In this document: positions 51,221-60,074 of the stretch, piece by piece
Layout of the letters: every line of letters starts with the position of its first letter
Position numbering within the stretch: the stretch's first letter is position 1
Assembly: GCA_900755095.1 (NCBI GenBank)
Contig: CAAEFE010000080.1
Location: 22,679-86,678, forward strand
Source: an uncultured Bacteroides sp.
GTDB lineage: Bacteria > Bacteroidota > Bacteroidia > Bacteroidales > Bacteroidaceae
Reading direction: 5' to 3'
DNA: 64,000 bases
Notes under the pieces: model-generated
Database searches by the model: none
The model's input: only the letters and a program-made list of their open reading frames with translations
Told to the model about the DNA's origin: nothing
Position numbers and translations under genes: made by a program

Positions 51221-51946
51221 TTAATAATCCAGTCTTCCGGCTCCGCGCCAACGCCCGAAGGCGTCATCGAGAATCTCCCGCATGGTGCGGGAGCGATATA
51301 CCTTTGCCTTCCAATAGCCGATACGCACCTGTATATACCGCCATGTCTCGAAATACGCACGGTTCAGATGCCGCTCGATGTTGTCCAATGAGCGGTTGAT
51401 GGCCTCCAACACCATCAGCAGGTCGGAGGTCGAGCAGGCTGCCGCTCCGGTGGCATACAGCACGAGGTCGCTCACGGACTTGTAGAGCTGTTCCCCCTCA
51501 CGGGCAATCGCCCTCAGCCCCCTCGCATTGATGGAGATAATCAGGGTATCTGCGGATTCGATGCGTCCCCGTTTCAATATCTTCGCATTGAAATCCTCCA
51601 ACAATGATTTATAGTCGCCGATACGGTCGCTGACCGATGTGTAGGTATTCTTGACGTTCAGCACCGTGCGCAACGACTGGTACATGACGTCGATGACATC
51701 GAACGCACGGGTGTACCGGTCAAGGTCGATATTCAGCTCTTTATAGCCCCCGACTTCCTTACAGCTGTATTCGTGCAACAGTTTGTTGCTGTACTCCAAG
51801 GTACTGCGGGCCAACAACAGGCTGCGCTGCTTCTTGTGGTCGTTGATGTAGGCTTCGACGGAGACTATATCGAAAGTCCACTGCGCCTTGGCGATACCGG
51901 GCAGCAGGAAGAGCAGCAATGCGGCTATCCGTAAAATGCGTTTCAT
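51221..51946 (-). CDS. Exported helical tra protein with C-terminal RW motif
   Basis: 241 residues with a signal peptide ending 'LPGIAKAQ' (about residue 21). The rest is helical, with coiled-coil potential ('HKKQRSLLLARSTLEYSNKL'). The very end, 'MREILDDAFGRWRGAGRLDY', carries the RW motif seen in the exported proteins at 16540, 17238, 50435 and 51943. Its position between TraJ and TraG matches that of TraI (DUF4141) in CTnDOT, but the sequence does not look like DUF4141. The start overlaps the upstream stop by 4 nt. Confidence 0.75.
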   Translation of the reverse strand: MKRILRIAALLLFLLPGIAKAQWTFDIVSVEAYINDHKKQRSLLLARSTLEYSNKLLHEYSCKEVGGYKELNIDLDRYTRAFDVIDVMYQSLRTVLNVKNTYTSVSDRIGDYKSLLEDFNAKILKRGRIESADTLIISINARGLRAIAREGEQLYKSVSDLVLYATGAAACSTSDLLMVLEAINRSLDNIERHLNRAYFETWRYIQVRIGYWKAKVYRSRTMREILDDAFGRWRGAGRLDY

Positions 51947-54489
51947 GGCCGCACCTCCTTTCCGCCGTTTCTGCCGCCATCGTTCCGAAACGTCCGTGCG
52001 CTCTCCACCCAGCGGTCATGGCATTCCTCCACGAGCGTCAGCCTGCGGCCTTCGTCCGTGTCCAGTCCGGGCAACACATCCTTCATCACGTCAAGGATGC
52101 TCCGCTTGTAGTGCATCATCTTTTCCAGCGATACCAAGTCGGCGTATATCCTTGTGATTCTGCTGTCCACCTCCCTCGCGATTTCGAGGCGGTCGCTCGA
52201 CCACAGCAGATGGTACACGTCGCCGGACGGAGTTTCCTCCAGCGGTGTGCTGCGGGCGTATTCCGTCGTGATTTTGCAGGACGGGTGTTCACGGGCGATT
52301 TCGGCGATGCGGTCGTTCACTAATTTGGTTTTCTCCGCATCCGAAAGCCCCGGATCGAGTGTCAGCACATCGGCGACGTGCGTGTCCGTATAGACCGAGG
52401 TCAGTTCCCATTGGATTTGGATGATGGCACGGTGAATCTTGATGCCGAGAAAATATTTCGGCTTGCGGGCAATCGAGACCGTAGCCTTGAATGTGATGAT
52501 GCCGTTGATGTTCGGCATTGTCGCCTTGCGCACATACGAATAGCCGTTCCACGATCCGCCGTCCTGCCATGTCAGGCCGTAGGCAGCCTTGCAGTCTTGC
52601 ATGATAGCTGGAATGCGGTAATAGTCATCCGTCGCTACGCTGTTGTCGTCTGCGGCTTCCGACTTCGCCTGAGCATAGTCGGACTGTTTCTTCTTCCACT
52701 CCGCGAGTTCGCCTTTCAGACGGTCTATCCGTGTCTTGTTTGCATTATACTGCTGTCGGTAAGCCGCCGCATCCTCAATGCTCGCCGTACTGATTTTCTT
52801 CAGCAGGACAGCGTTCTCGTTTTCCAATGTCCCGATTTGCGCTTCAAGATTGGCCGCTTGGCTGTTTGCCTCGTTCAACAGCGCATCCAGTTCCGAAAGG
52901 TCGAGGTTGTTTTCCGTCACCGAGGTCTGCATGGCGCACTCCTTGGTGTGGGCATTCAACGAGCTGCCGCATTTACGGCACTTGTATTGTGTCGAGCCCT
53001 GTCCGAGCGTAACCCCGTCGGAACAGGTCACGCTGATGGTCACGCTCTCGCATCCCTTCAATTTGGCGGCGTCCGTTGCTTGGTAATAGTTCCGCGTACC
53101 GGAAGATATATAATAGGTGTAGCCGTCCTCGTTTTCGTTGAACTCCGCAAGTCGGACATTCAGTTGCGCCCGAAACGTATTCAAGTCCATCGAGTAGGAA
53201 TCGAAGACTTCCTCATAGACAACTTCTTCCTTATTCCAGCTTTTGCTCACATGGATTTCGTATGCGTATGCCTTTTTGGTCTGCTTGTTTTTCTTGCTGA
53301 TGATATAGGCACTCATCCAATAGTTGATGCTGTAGCTGAACCCGTCGTTCTGGTTGTTCAACTGCTGCACGCGGTTTCTTGACCAACCGGCATATCCTTC
53401 CGAGTTGGCAAGTACCTGTTCCCGTTGCGAGGCGTTGGGATAGAAATTCGGGTCGCTCGTGTTGAACCGCACCCATGCGCCCCCGTTCAGGATGCTGTTG
53501 TCGTCCGTCGGAGGATAGTAGTCGCACAGCGATACGCTCCCTTGGTCACGCCGGGCAATGTACCACCGCTGCGTGTAATAGTTCCCCATCGCTTCGTCCA
53601 GGTAGTCGGTCATCCATGCCGTGAGGTTGTAGTTGCTGAAGTTGAACAGACCGGCCACGTTGTCCGGACCACCCACCATGTCAATCAGCAAGCCGCCGAT
53701 GTCATGTTCCGCCTGCTCGAATAGACTCCCGTAGTGTTCATACAGGTTGCCGATTTCTTCAACCTTTCCGCCCATCAGGTCATGGAACGAGCTGCTTTGC
53801 AACAGGGCGTCACCGAGATTGGCAATGCCTGCCGTTGCAAGGCCGACACCCGTGTTATAAAGGTTGTCGAGGTCGCTTTTCAGGTTCTCGTGCGTGAAGT
53901 TGCCCGGTATGTGGGCGAAGTTGTCCATCATCCGCTGCCAGTCGATGTTTCCCGTTTCGGAGAGCTTTAGCAAGGGGGCAATCTCCGGATTGATTTCGAG
54001 AAAGGCGATGTCCGAAAAGGTCAGCGTGCTGTTGGTCACCACGCTCTCGAACTGCATACACAGACTTTTGGTATCGTCGCAGACTTTCATCAGGTAACTG
54101 CCCCAATAGATAGCCGTTTGCGGCGAATGGAGCATCTGCTTCGCCACCACCCATATCTTGGGCATGATTTTCTCCGCCACCATCCGGTAGATGCGCCGGT
54201 AGTAGTAGTTCTCCGTGCGGCTGTTCCAGATGCCGAGGTCGCTCAGGGCTTTATGCTCCAAGAACTTGGCCGCGAATATCCCGGCGGTAGCGACCTCCGC
54301 TGCCGTGTAGTGCTTGAGGATGTCATCGACCTGCTCCCGGTAGTACCCTTCGGCGACCGCTTCCGTACCGAAGGCGGCCACCATCGCCGCAACGGTACGG
54401 GTGTCGTAGTTCACGCTGTAATACTGGGCGTGAACCGTCTGGCAGAGTGCGACCGAGGCGATGGTCAGGATAAGGAGTAGTCGTTTCAT
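51943..54489 (-). CDS. Large exported tra protein with zinc-ribbon and RW motif
   Basis: 848 residues. The signal peptide ends 'CQTVHAQ' (about residue 22). The N-terminal ~330 residues are helical ('VAAMVAAFGTEAVAEGYYRE'). A possible zinc ribbon occurs near residue 505, 'KCRKCGSSLNAHTKECAMQ' (CxxC and later Cys/His), followed by a long coiled coil (~residue 525-620). The C-terminus has 'LVEECHDRWVESART', the shared RW motif (Trp codon 52009-52011). The gene is 11 nt after traG and overlaps the next by 4 nt. It is probably a periplasmic structural part of the secretion system, large for its slot. The family is not recognised. Confidence 0.78.
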   Translation of the reverse strand: MKRLLLILTIASVALCQTVHAQYYSVNYDTRTVAAMVAAFGTEAVAEGYYREQVDDILKHYTAAEVATAGIFAAKFLEHKALSDLGIWNSRTENYYYRRIYRMVAEKIMPKIWVVAKQMLHSPQTAIYWGSYLMKVCDDTKSLCMQFESVVTNSTLTFSDIAFLEINPEIAPLLKLSETGNIDWQRMMDNFAHIPGNFTHENLKSDLDNLYNTGVGLATAGIANLGDALLQSSSFHDLMGGKVEEIGNLYEHYGSLFEQAEHDIGGLLIDMVGGPDNVAGLFNFSNYNLTAWMTDYLDEAMGNYYTQRWYIARRDQGSVSLCDYYPPTDDNSILNGGAWVRFNTSDPNFYPNASQREQVLANSEGYAGWSRNRVQQLNNQNDGFSYSINYWMSAYIISKKNKQTKKAYAYEIHVSKSWNKEEVVYEEVFDSYSMDLNTFRAQLNVRLAEFNENEDGYTYYISSGTRNYYQATDAAKLKGCESVTISVTCSDGVTLGQGSTQYKCRKCGSSLNAHTKECAMQTSVTENNLDLSELDALLNEANSQAANLEAQIGTLENENAVLLKKISTASIEDAAAYRQQYNANKTRIDRLKGELAEWKKKQSDYAQAKSEAADDNSVATDDYYRIPAIMQDCKAAYGLTWQDGGSWNGYSYVRKATMPNINGIITFKATVSIARKPKYFLGIKIHRAIIQIQWELTSVYTDTHVADVLTLDPGLSDAEKTKLVNDRIAEIAREHPSCKITTEYARSTPLEETPSGDVYHLLWSSDRLEIAREVDSRITRIYADLVSLEKMMHYKRSILDVMKDVLPGLDTDEGRRLTLVEECHDRWVESARTFRNDGGRNGGKEVRP

Positions 54490-54500
54490 GGCTGCAATGC

Positions 54501-57209
54501 TTATTTGGATTCATACACGGGACGGAGGTTGAGCACACGCCCCGTCTCGTTTACTTTTTGTGCAAAAGGCAGGGACTTCCCGATACCGCTGGCATCCCAG
54601 TCCCGGCAATATGCCTCGATAGCTTCCTGGTGGCTGCACCGAAGTTCCTTCTTGTAAAGCTTCAGTGCCTCCTTTTCCGCCCGTTCGGTCGTGTAGGTCA
54701 TGTAGCACTCGTGCGGCTCTTCCACGCCATACACGCCGCTGGTCGTCCCCCGGCGGATGAACACTTCGCGGAAGAAGCTGCGCCCATCCTTGTTCTCCAA
54801 GCGGTTGATGGTAAATATCTTCTTGCAATCCACCTCGGTCAGACCAAGAATCTTTCGGATTTCGTCAAAGCGTTCCTTGAACTTGCTTTGATCCAGCAGC
54901 ATCACCACGTCCGAGTTGTTGATGATGGCCTCCTTCACGATTTCGCTGCCGATGATGTCCTGTATCTCCTGCGTCACCACGCCAACAGAAGCCCAAAATT
55001 TACGGGCGGTCTTGTACATGAACTTGATGTATTCCGCCATGAGCGGGCTGGCAATGGCCTTCCACGCTTCCTCGATGACAAGGACTTTACGGTTCTTCTT
55101 GATGCGCATTTTCTGCAGGAACACGTCCATGATAATCAGTGTGACAATGGGAAACAGTTTCTTATTTTCCTTGATTGCATCCACTTCAAAGACAATGAAT
55201 GTCTCGTCAAACAGTGCCGAATCCACTGTCTCGTTGAGAATTTTCTCATACGCACCGCCCTTGTAGAACGGCTGCAGCATGGTCGAATAGGTCGAGTAGC
55301 TGATTGTCGTGATGTCGTTTTCGGTGCAGATCTGCTCCAGACGGTCGAATGAGTAGTCAAAGAATGAGTTGAAACTCAGCTCCGTCACTTTGAGGGCCGC
55401 CCGCCGTGCCTCAAGCACCTCTATCTGTTTGCGCACCATCTCATCCACCTCTCTGGGTGGTTTGTTTGGGTTCTTTCGGCTGGCCGCCGCAAACAGGTTT
55501 TTCAGCAGTACCTCCCGTTGCTCGTCGGTGTATCTTGTAAATCCGTTGAAATAGGCATCATAGTAGTCTATGATTATCTGCTCGACAATGCGGAACTCAA
55601 TTTCGGGGATTTGGCTGTCCGACCCTTTCCAAATCATCAGGATAAGGTTCTTGAGGAAGTCTATCTTCTCGATGTTGTATTCCTCCCGGTTGATGCGAAA
55701 CGGATTCATCGTGATAGGCCGTTCTTCGGTATAGCTGATATACTTGCCGCCCAGATACTCGCACAGTCCCTCGTATGAGTTTCCCGTATCGACCATGACC
55801 ACATCCGTTCCCTGCTCATGGAGCTGGCGCACGACCGAGTTGATATGAAAGCTCTTGCCACTCCCAGAAGGCCCCAGACAAAAGAAATTCGAGTTGTCCG
55901 TCAGCTTGTTCTTTCCCTCTTTTCCCGTGATGTCAATAGCCACCGGCACACCCTGACGGTCGGTGTAGTAAATCTTCAGCGGTGTTTCCTCGCTGTGCAG
56001 CACGCGCTCCTTGTACATCAGGCACATCGCCGCATCGGAAAGGGTCAGGAAACGGTCGTATTCCTCATTGAGCGTGTAGCAGTTGCCCGGAAACGAACCG
56101 ACGAACAGTTCCAGTTGGTTGTACGCCCGCTTGCTGATATGGATGCCCATGCGCCCGAATGCGTTTTCCAAGTGGTTCGTACACTTTTGCAGGTCTGCAC
56201 CGGCAGATACGGCTACCACCATGTTGAAGTGCGTATATACCAGTTGCTTGCTTTCACGGGCAATGACCTCCTGCACACGCTTGATGTCCTCGACCGCCAT
56301 CTGGTTGTTCGGGTTCGGAATACTCGCGTGGCGGTTCTTCTTTTTGTCGAGCATCGCCAGTTCCCGTTTTTGGTTGGGTAGGAAGATGACTTGGTTATAG
56401 ACCACCGTCTCGGCGTCCGGTATGTTGTCCACCACCGAAGCCAGATCGACCGGCATTTCCGTGTTGTTCACCTCGATGTTCGTGTACGGACGTATCATCG
56501 AGGGCAGTGCGGCACAGTCCACGTCCACAAGGCTGTACACCTTGCAGCGTTTGTCGCCCATCGACACCGTTTCATCGTCCGCCTTGAAGTTCGTCATCGA
56601 CACGGTGCGGTCTTTGAAGTTCATGGCGAAGTAGCGGTCGACATACTCGCTCGCCTCGGCTTTGTTCAGGAACCTGGCCTGTACGCCGCTGTCATGCAGT
56701 TGGTCATGCACCTTGCGGATTTTCACGAGGAAATCGCGCCACTTCTTGTTGTCGAACGAGAACAGGCGGCTCTTTTTCGCCTCCTGCGTGATGGTCAGGT
56801 AGCAAAGGCTGTCCGTGTAGGGACGCCCTTTGAAGTAGCGGAAATACGACGCCGACAGGAACTCCTGCCCGTCAGCCGGTTCGCTTGCAAACTGTTTCCT
56901 GACGAAGATATCCTGCTTGTGGATGGCGTACCCTTCGCCTAAGGTCTGCGCAAGGGCGGTGAACAGGTGCGTGAAGTCGTAGTAGCTATCTATGTCCGCC
57001 GAATATTTCTGTACCGGATTCTCTATCTTAAGTACGGCGGAATATTCGCCGGTCTTGGTGTACAGCACACCCACACCGTCCGTTTCCTCCGCTGAGAAAT
57101 AGATGTCCTGAAAGATTCGCTTGCGCTTGCCGCCCGTACCGAACGCATAGACCGACAAGGCCATACCCGCGCACAAAGCGACAAAACATAAAATGATGTA
57201 TAGGGTCAT
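54501..57209 (-). CDS. traG: TraG (VirB4-like) conjugation ATPase
   Basis: 902 residues, as expected for the Bacteroides TraG/VirB4 ATPase. One N-terminal membrane helix (about residues 3-24). The N-terminal domain of the TraG family follows, then Walker A 'LGPSGSGKSFHINSVVRQLH' (about 445), 'VDTGNSYEGLCEYLGGKY', and Walker B 'VLVIEEAWKAIASPLMAEYI' (about 710), with 'ASVGVVTQEIQDII' as the following conserved stretch. It energises channel assembly and substrate transfer at the inner membrane. Despite the name, this is the VirB4 protein; the VirD4 coupling protein is at 40352-42538. Confidence 0.95.
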   Translation of the reverse strand: MTLYIILCFVALCAGMALSVYAFGTGGKRKRIFQDIYFSAEETDGVGVLYTKTGEYSAVLKIENPVQKYSADIDSYYDFTHLFTALAQTLGEGYAIHKQDIFVRKQFASEPADGQEFLSASYFRYFKGRPYTDSLCYLTITQEAKKSRLFSFDNKKWRDFLVKIRKVHDQLHDSGVQARFLNKAEASEYVDRYFAMNFKDRTVSMTNFKADDETVSMGDKRCKVYSLVDVDCAALPSMIRPYTNIEVNNTEMPVDLASVVDNIPDAETVVYNQVIFLPNQKRELAMLDKKKNRHASIPNPNNQMAVEDIKRVQEVIARESKQLVYTHFNMVVAVSAGADLQKCTNHLENAFGRMGIHISKRAYNQLELFVGSFPGNCYTLNEEYDRFLTLSDAAMCLMYKERVLHSEETPLKIYYTDRQGVPVAIDITGKEGKNKLTDNSNFFCLGPSGSGKSFHINSVVRQLHEQGTDVVMVDTGNSYEGLCEYLGGKYISYTEERPITMNPFRINREEYNIEKIDFLKNLILMIWKGSDSQIPEIEFRIVEQIIIDYYDAYFNGFTRYTDEQREVLLKNLFAAASRKNPNKPPREVDEMVRKQIEVLEARRAALKVTELSFNSFFDYSFDRLEQICTENDITTISYSTYSTMLQPFYKGGAYEKILNETVDSALFDETFIVFEVDAIKENKKLFPIVTLIIMDVFLQKMRIKKNRKVLVIEEAWKAIASPLMAEYIKFMYKTARKFWASVGVVTQEIQDIIGSEIVKEAIINNSDVVMLLDQSKFKERFDEIRKILGLTEVDCKKIFTINRLENKDGRSFFREVFIRRGTTSGVYGVEEPHECYMTYTTERAEKEALKLYKKELRCSHQEAIEAYCRDWDASGIGKSLPFAQKVNETGRVLNLRPVYESK

Positions 57210-57320
57210 TTCGATATACGTGTAATTAAATAGGGGCAGGTTCGCCTTGCTTCAAGACAAACCCGCCCGCGTTCAACAATCAATAAAGCCATGCACATTG
57301 CCGTGATGGTTTTTCTTTCG

Positions 57321-57617
57321 TCAGATCTTGCGCGAGTGGGCATACACATACACACCCGGAGCGACCTTCTTGCTATGCAGTCCTTTCCGCTGTTTGAGAA
57401 GGATGAGCACGATACCGACCGATACGACGGTAGCCAGCACGACAAGCCCGGCAATGAAACCGAGCAGGCAGTAGGCGGCGACAAAGCCGACAATGGCTCC
57501 GCACGTCGTCACCGCCGCCCAATATATGTACCGGCCTTGGATGCCCAAAAACTCAAGAGGCCGTTGCAGTCCCTTGAACAGCGGATAGTCCGGATAGCGT
57601 TCGTCCTTGCTTTTCAT
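57321..57617 (-). CDS. traF: TraF (DUF4133) conjugal transfer protein
   Basis: 98 residues. After 'YPLFKGLQRPLEFLGIQGRY' come two membrane segments ('IYWAAVTTCGAIVGFVAAYC' and 'FIAGLVVLATVVSVGIVLIL'), then a basic end. The motif 'KGLQRPLEFLG' is characteristic of DUF4133/TraF, which resembles VirB3. It lies directly after the two TraE genes and before traG, the standard order. There is a 111-nt gap to traG with no gene seen. Confidence 0.93.
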   Translation of the reverse strand: MKSKDERYPDYPLFKGLQRPLEFLGIQGRYIYWAAVTTCGAIVGFVAAYCLLGFIAGLVVLATVVSVGIVLILLKQRKGLHSKKVAPGVYVYAHSRKI

Positions 57618-57632
57618 ACTTATCCTTGATGT

Positions 57633-58010
57633 TTAAGCGGCAATACCGAAGAACAGAGGCAACGCCTTGGCCGCCGCAATGAGGAAGATACATGCTCCCA
57701 CGACCATCATAATCTTCTTCTTGACGTCCTGCTCCTCGTTGTTCATGGCGATATATACCGAGATTGCACCCACGATGGCCACAACGCCGGCAATGGCGTA
57801 GCACAATTTCACCATAATAGGCACATACTTGGCAATCTCATCGGCGACAGTGGATAATGCGCTCGTACCGGCGGAATAGTCGCCTGCGGAGTTCTGCGCT
57901 TTCGCCACCATGCCGGACAGCAGCATGAAGGAGAACATCATTACTTTGGTAGGGATTCCGTTGACGAATCCGAATGCCTTGCGGCACAGCTGTTTGGTTT
58001 TCTGAAACAT
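57633..58010 (-). CDS. traE: TraE (DUF4134) conjugal transfer protein, copy 2
   Basis: 125 residues. A long basic N-terminus and hydrophobic segment end at 'GMVAKAQ' (signal-like cleavage, about residue 39). Two further membrane helices follow: 'LCYAIAGVVAIVGAISVYIA' and 'MVVGACIFLIAAAKALPLFF'. The block 'AGDYSAGTSALSTVADEIAK' and the ends match DUF4134. TraE is a pilin-like (VirB2-like) subunit. It is a paralogue of the gene just upstream (58065-58391). Confidence 0.9.
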   Translation of the reverse strand: MFQKTKQLCRKAFGFVNGIPTKVMMFSFMLLSGMVAKAQNSAGDYSAGTSALSTVADEIAKYVPIMVKLCYAIAGVVAIVGAISVYIAMNNEEQDVKKKIMMVVGACIFLIAAAKALPLFFGIAA

Positions 58011-58064
58011 ACGTTTACTTTTTTAGTGAATATTTTATTTGTCTGCGACCTGATACAAGTAAGG

Positions 58065-58391
58065 TTATATGCGGTAGCCGAAGAAAGCCGGGAAAACATA
58101 GAATGCCCCGATCAGGAACAGGCACGCGCCGACAAGCGTCATTATCGACTTGGTGATGCCGTCCTCGCCCGTGTTCATCTTGATGTATATCTGACAAACG
58201 GACACGATGACGTAAACCCCGGCTATGGTGCAACAGATATACTGGACATAGAGCATCATCGTCACCACGAAGTCGTGCATCGTGGCCAACGCGTCCGCTC
58301 CCCAGCTATAGTTCACGCTGCCGCTTTTGGCAAAAGCCGTGTAGGGGAACGGGAGGCACAGCGCACATAGAATCTTTTTAGCTTTCGACAT
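58065..58391 (-). CDS. TraE-like (DUF4134) conjugal transfer protein, copy 1
   Basis: 108 residues. A signal-like N-terminus ends about 'PFPYTAFAKS'. Then 'VNYSWGADALATMHDFVVTM' and two membrane helices ('YICCTIAGVYVIVSVCQIYI', 'MTLVGACLFLIGAFYVFPAF'). The 'TLVGACLFLI' stretch mirrors 'MVVGACIFLI' of the next gene, so the two are paralogues of the pilin-like TraE family. Two copies in tandem might form a mixed pilus or channel. Confidence 0.88.
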   Translation of the reverse strand: MSKAKKILCALCLPFPYTAFAKSGSVNYSWGADALATMHDFVVTMMLYVQYICCTIAGVYVIVSVCQIYIKMNTGEDGITKSIMTLVGACLFLIGAFYVFPAFFGYRI

Positions 58392-58392
58392 C

Positions 58393-58839
58393 TCACAACC
58401 GGTCTTGAATTGGGTTCCACTTTATTTCCGGTCGGTTGTCTAACCGTCCCTTGGAAATCATAGCCTTGTACATCTCCTCCGACGTGCGTGCGTCCGACAG
58501 GTAAGGCGTGGTCTCTTCCATCTGTTCCTCCGCCTCGGCCTTCAGCCGTTCCAGTTTCTCCTGCGCCGTTCCCGGTTTGTCCTTGATGTCCTCCTCAGGG
58601 GATGTTTCGGAAGAGGTAGCCGTACTTTCCGTCTCGTAGTTCTCGCTACCGATACTGAAGCCGCTCTCGCTTTCCGTGACAGCCACACTCTCTTCCTCTT
58701 CCGGTGCGCCGAGGTCGAAAACTTCCTCGTCCGGTTTGTCCGTCCCCTTTTTCCCGTAGAGGTCATGCGCTATGATGACGGCGTAGTAAATGATGTAGGC
58801 AACCGTCAGGACAATGGCAAAAATGAAATATGAGTTCAT
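58393..58839 (-). CDS. First tra operon protein: membrane anchor with acidic tail
   Basis: 148 residues from the ATG at 58837-58839; the longer frame upstream crosses the promoter. One membrane segment ('YFIFAIVLTVAYIIYYAVII', residues ~3-22) is followed by a long acidic, Ser/Thr/Glu-rich linker and a charged helical end. The start places it at the head of the tra operon, just behind the operator-like repeats, and its stop is 1 nt from the first traE. It holds the place of traC/traD in CTnDOT-type operons. The family is not recognised with certainty. Confidence 0.75.
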   Translation of the reverse strand: MNSYFIFAIVLTVAYIIYYAVIIAHDLYGKKGTDKPDEEVFDLGAPEEEESVAVTESESGFSIGSENYETESTATSSETSPEEDIKDKPGTAQEKLERLKAEAEEQMEETTPYLSDARTSEEMYKAMISKGRLDNRPEIKWNPIQDRL

Positions 58840-58867
58840 GTATTTAGTATGAATATTAAAAATTCGT

Positions 58868-58991
58868 ATTAGTATGATTTTGCAAAGAAACGCACGAAAT
58901 ATAAAACCATAAAATAATTGAGCATTAAACATCTGTTTCGTTAATGAGATTTGTGTAAGTTTCAAAAATCGAACTATTAAATCGTACTATA
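58868..58991 (-). promoter_or_regulatory. tra operon upstream region with AATCRTACTA motifs
   Basis: The region before the first tra gene has ATTAGTATGATT (58868-58879; AATCATACTAAT on the minus strand) and a direct pair, AATCGAACTATT (58967-58978) and AATCGTACTATA (58980-58991), spaced 13 nt. The same motif lies in the promoter of the other large operon (22410-22531). No perfect TAnnTTTG box was found. The transcription start is not defined. Confidence 0.55.
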
Positions 58992-59027
58992 TTGCAGTCT
59001 CTATGGTGGGAAATGGAGAAATCGGGG

Positions 59028-59058
59028 CATAAAAAAAGCTCTCGTGGTGGAGAGCTTT
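59028..59058 (-). terminator. Terminator after the 59084-59971 primase gene
   Basis: On the minus strand AAAGCTCTC (59050-59058) pairs with GAGAGCTTT (59035-59043), followed by a run of T (59031-59037 region). Confidence 0.85.
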
Positions 59059-59083
59059 AGGTGGCAAAAGAGAACATTGAATA

Positions 59084-59971
59084 TCAGCGTTTCTTTCCGC
59101 GCAGGTAGTCGTTCAGGTCTTTGTATTCCGCATAGTGGCAAGATTCATCGCTGACACGTCCGCCATACATCCCGGCAATGGTCTCTGTGGTTCTCTGCCC
59201 GGCAAGGTCATTGTCGAGATAACAGTGAATGTCCGAATACTCCTGTAAACGTGCCAGCGTCTTTTTCAAATTGTTTACCGAGTTCATCACGAGGTAGTCG
59301 CATGGTATGGCAAGACAGACCGTCCGGTCGCCTGCCAGTTTCAGTGTCATATAAGAAAGAAAATCCATGAATCCCTCGAAGACACAGACGTTTTCCTGTG
59401 TCTCTTCTGTCAGATGTCTTATCAATGAGATGTCCTTGTTATTCAGGCATCCCTTGTAATAGGCGTTTCGCACCTCGTAACCGCCTGATATATTGCCGAA
59501 TGCGAGAGCGAAGTAATGACGGCCTCGCAGTTCGTAATGCACCTCCTTGCAATACATACGGCTGATGTCCGCGTCGATAAGCCGGGATTGGAGGTAAGAG
59601 AACAGGGCGTGATGACGGAGTGGAATCACGATCACGTCTTTCATTTCAGCCTCCACCGGTCGGGGTGGAGCGGTCAGCATACGGGTTCTCGGTAGTGATG
59701 CGCCATTCACAAGCCTCTCTATATACGCCAGGGCCTCGCTCACGCAGTCCGTCCGGCAAATGTATTTTGCCAGTTCCACCAGGTCGCCACCGGTCGCCTC
59801 GCCGAAATCGTACCATTCATTGATGCGGTCATTCACTTTGAACGACGGGGTACGCTCGTTCCGTAACGGTGAGAGATACCAGTATTGTCCCGATTTTATG
59901 TGCTGCGTATGGTGACCGAGACGTGCCAGAAAATCCACGATACGCACTTGTTTTGCTTCTGCTATGGTCAT
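59084..59971 (-). CDS. TOPRIM primase with N-terminal zinc-finger-like region
   Basis: 295 residues. The N-terminal ~90 residues match the CHC2-like zinc-finger region of DnaG relatives ('GQYWYLSPLRNERTPSFKVN', 'WYDFGEATGGDLVELAKYIC'), but the zinc ligands are mostly lost. A TOPRIM domain spans ~residue 195-285, with 'VCVFEGFMDFLSYMTLK' and 'IHCYLDNDLAGQRTTETIAG' (Glu and DxD). It is common on Bacteroides mobile elements near the integrase. It primes DNA synthesis of the transferred or replicating element. Its terminator follows directly. Confidence 0.88.
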   Translation of the reverse strand: MTIAEAKQVRIVDFLARLGHHTQHIKSGQYWYLSPLRNERTPSFKVNDRINEWYDFGEATGGDLVELAKYICRTDCVSEALAYIERLVNGASLPRTRMLTAPPRPVEAEMKDVIVIPLRHHALFSYLQSRLIDADISRMYCKEVHYELRGRHYFALAFGNISGGYEVRNAYYKGCLNNKDISLIRHLTEETQENVCVFEGFMDFLSYMTLKLAGDRTVCLAIPCDYLVMNSVNNLKKTLARLQEYSDIHCYLDNDLAGQRTTETIAGMYGGRVSDESCHYAEYKDLNDYLRGKKR

Positions 59972-60001
59972 GTCTTTTTTCTTTCACTTGGTTTCACGAA
60001 A

Positions 60002-60056
60002 ATGGTTTAGTTTAGTTTTTTCCTATATATATAAATACTAAAGTAAACTAAATCAT
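60002..60056 (-). promoter_or_regulatory. AT-rich inverted repeat before the primase gene
   Basis: ATGGTTTAGTTTA (60002-60014) and TAAACTAAATCAT (60044-60056) form a 13-bp inverted repeat with one mismatch. A TATATATATAAATA tract lies between. It may be an operator or an AT-rich start site for replication. It lies between the ATPase gene end (60075) and the primase start (59971). Confidence 0.5.
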
Positions 60057-60074
60057 ACAGGCCCGCGCCCGGCA

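Noticed and set aside
51221..51946. Assignment as TraI (DUF4141)
   Set aside because: The position fits, but the expected DUF4141 sequence features are missing, so no symbol is given.
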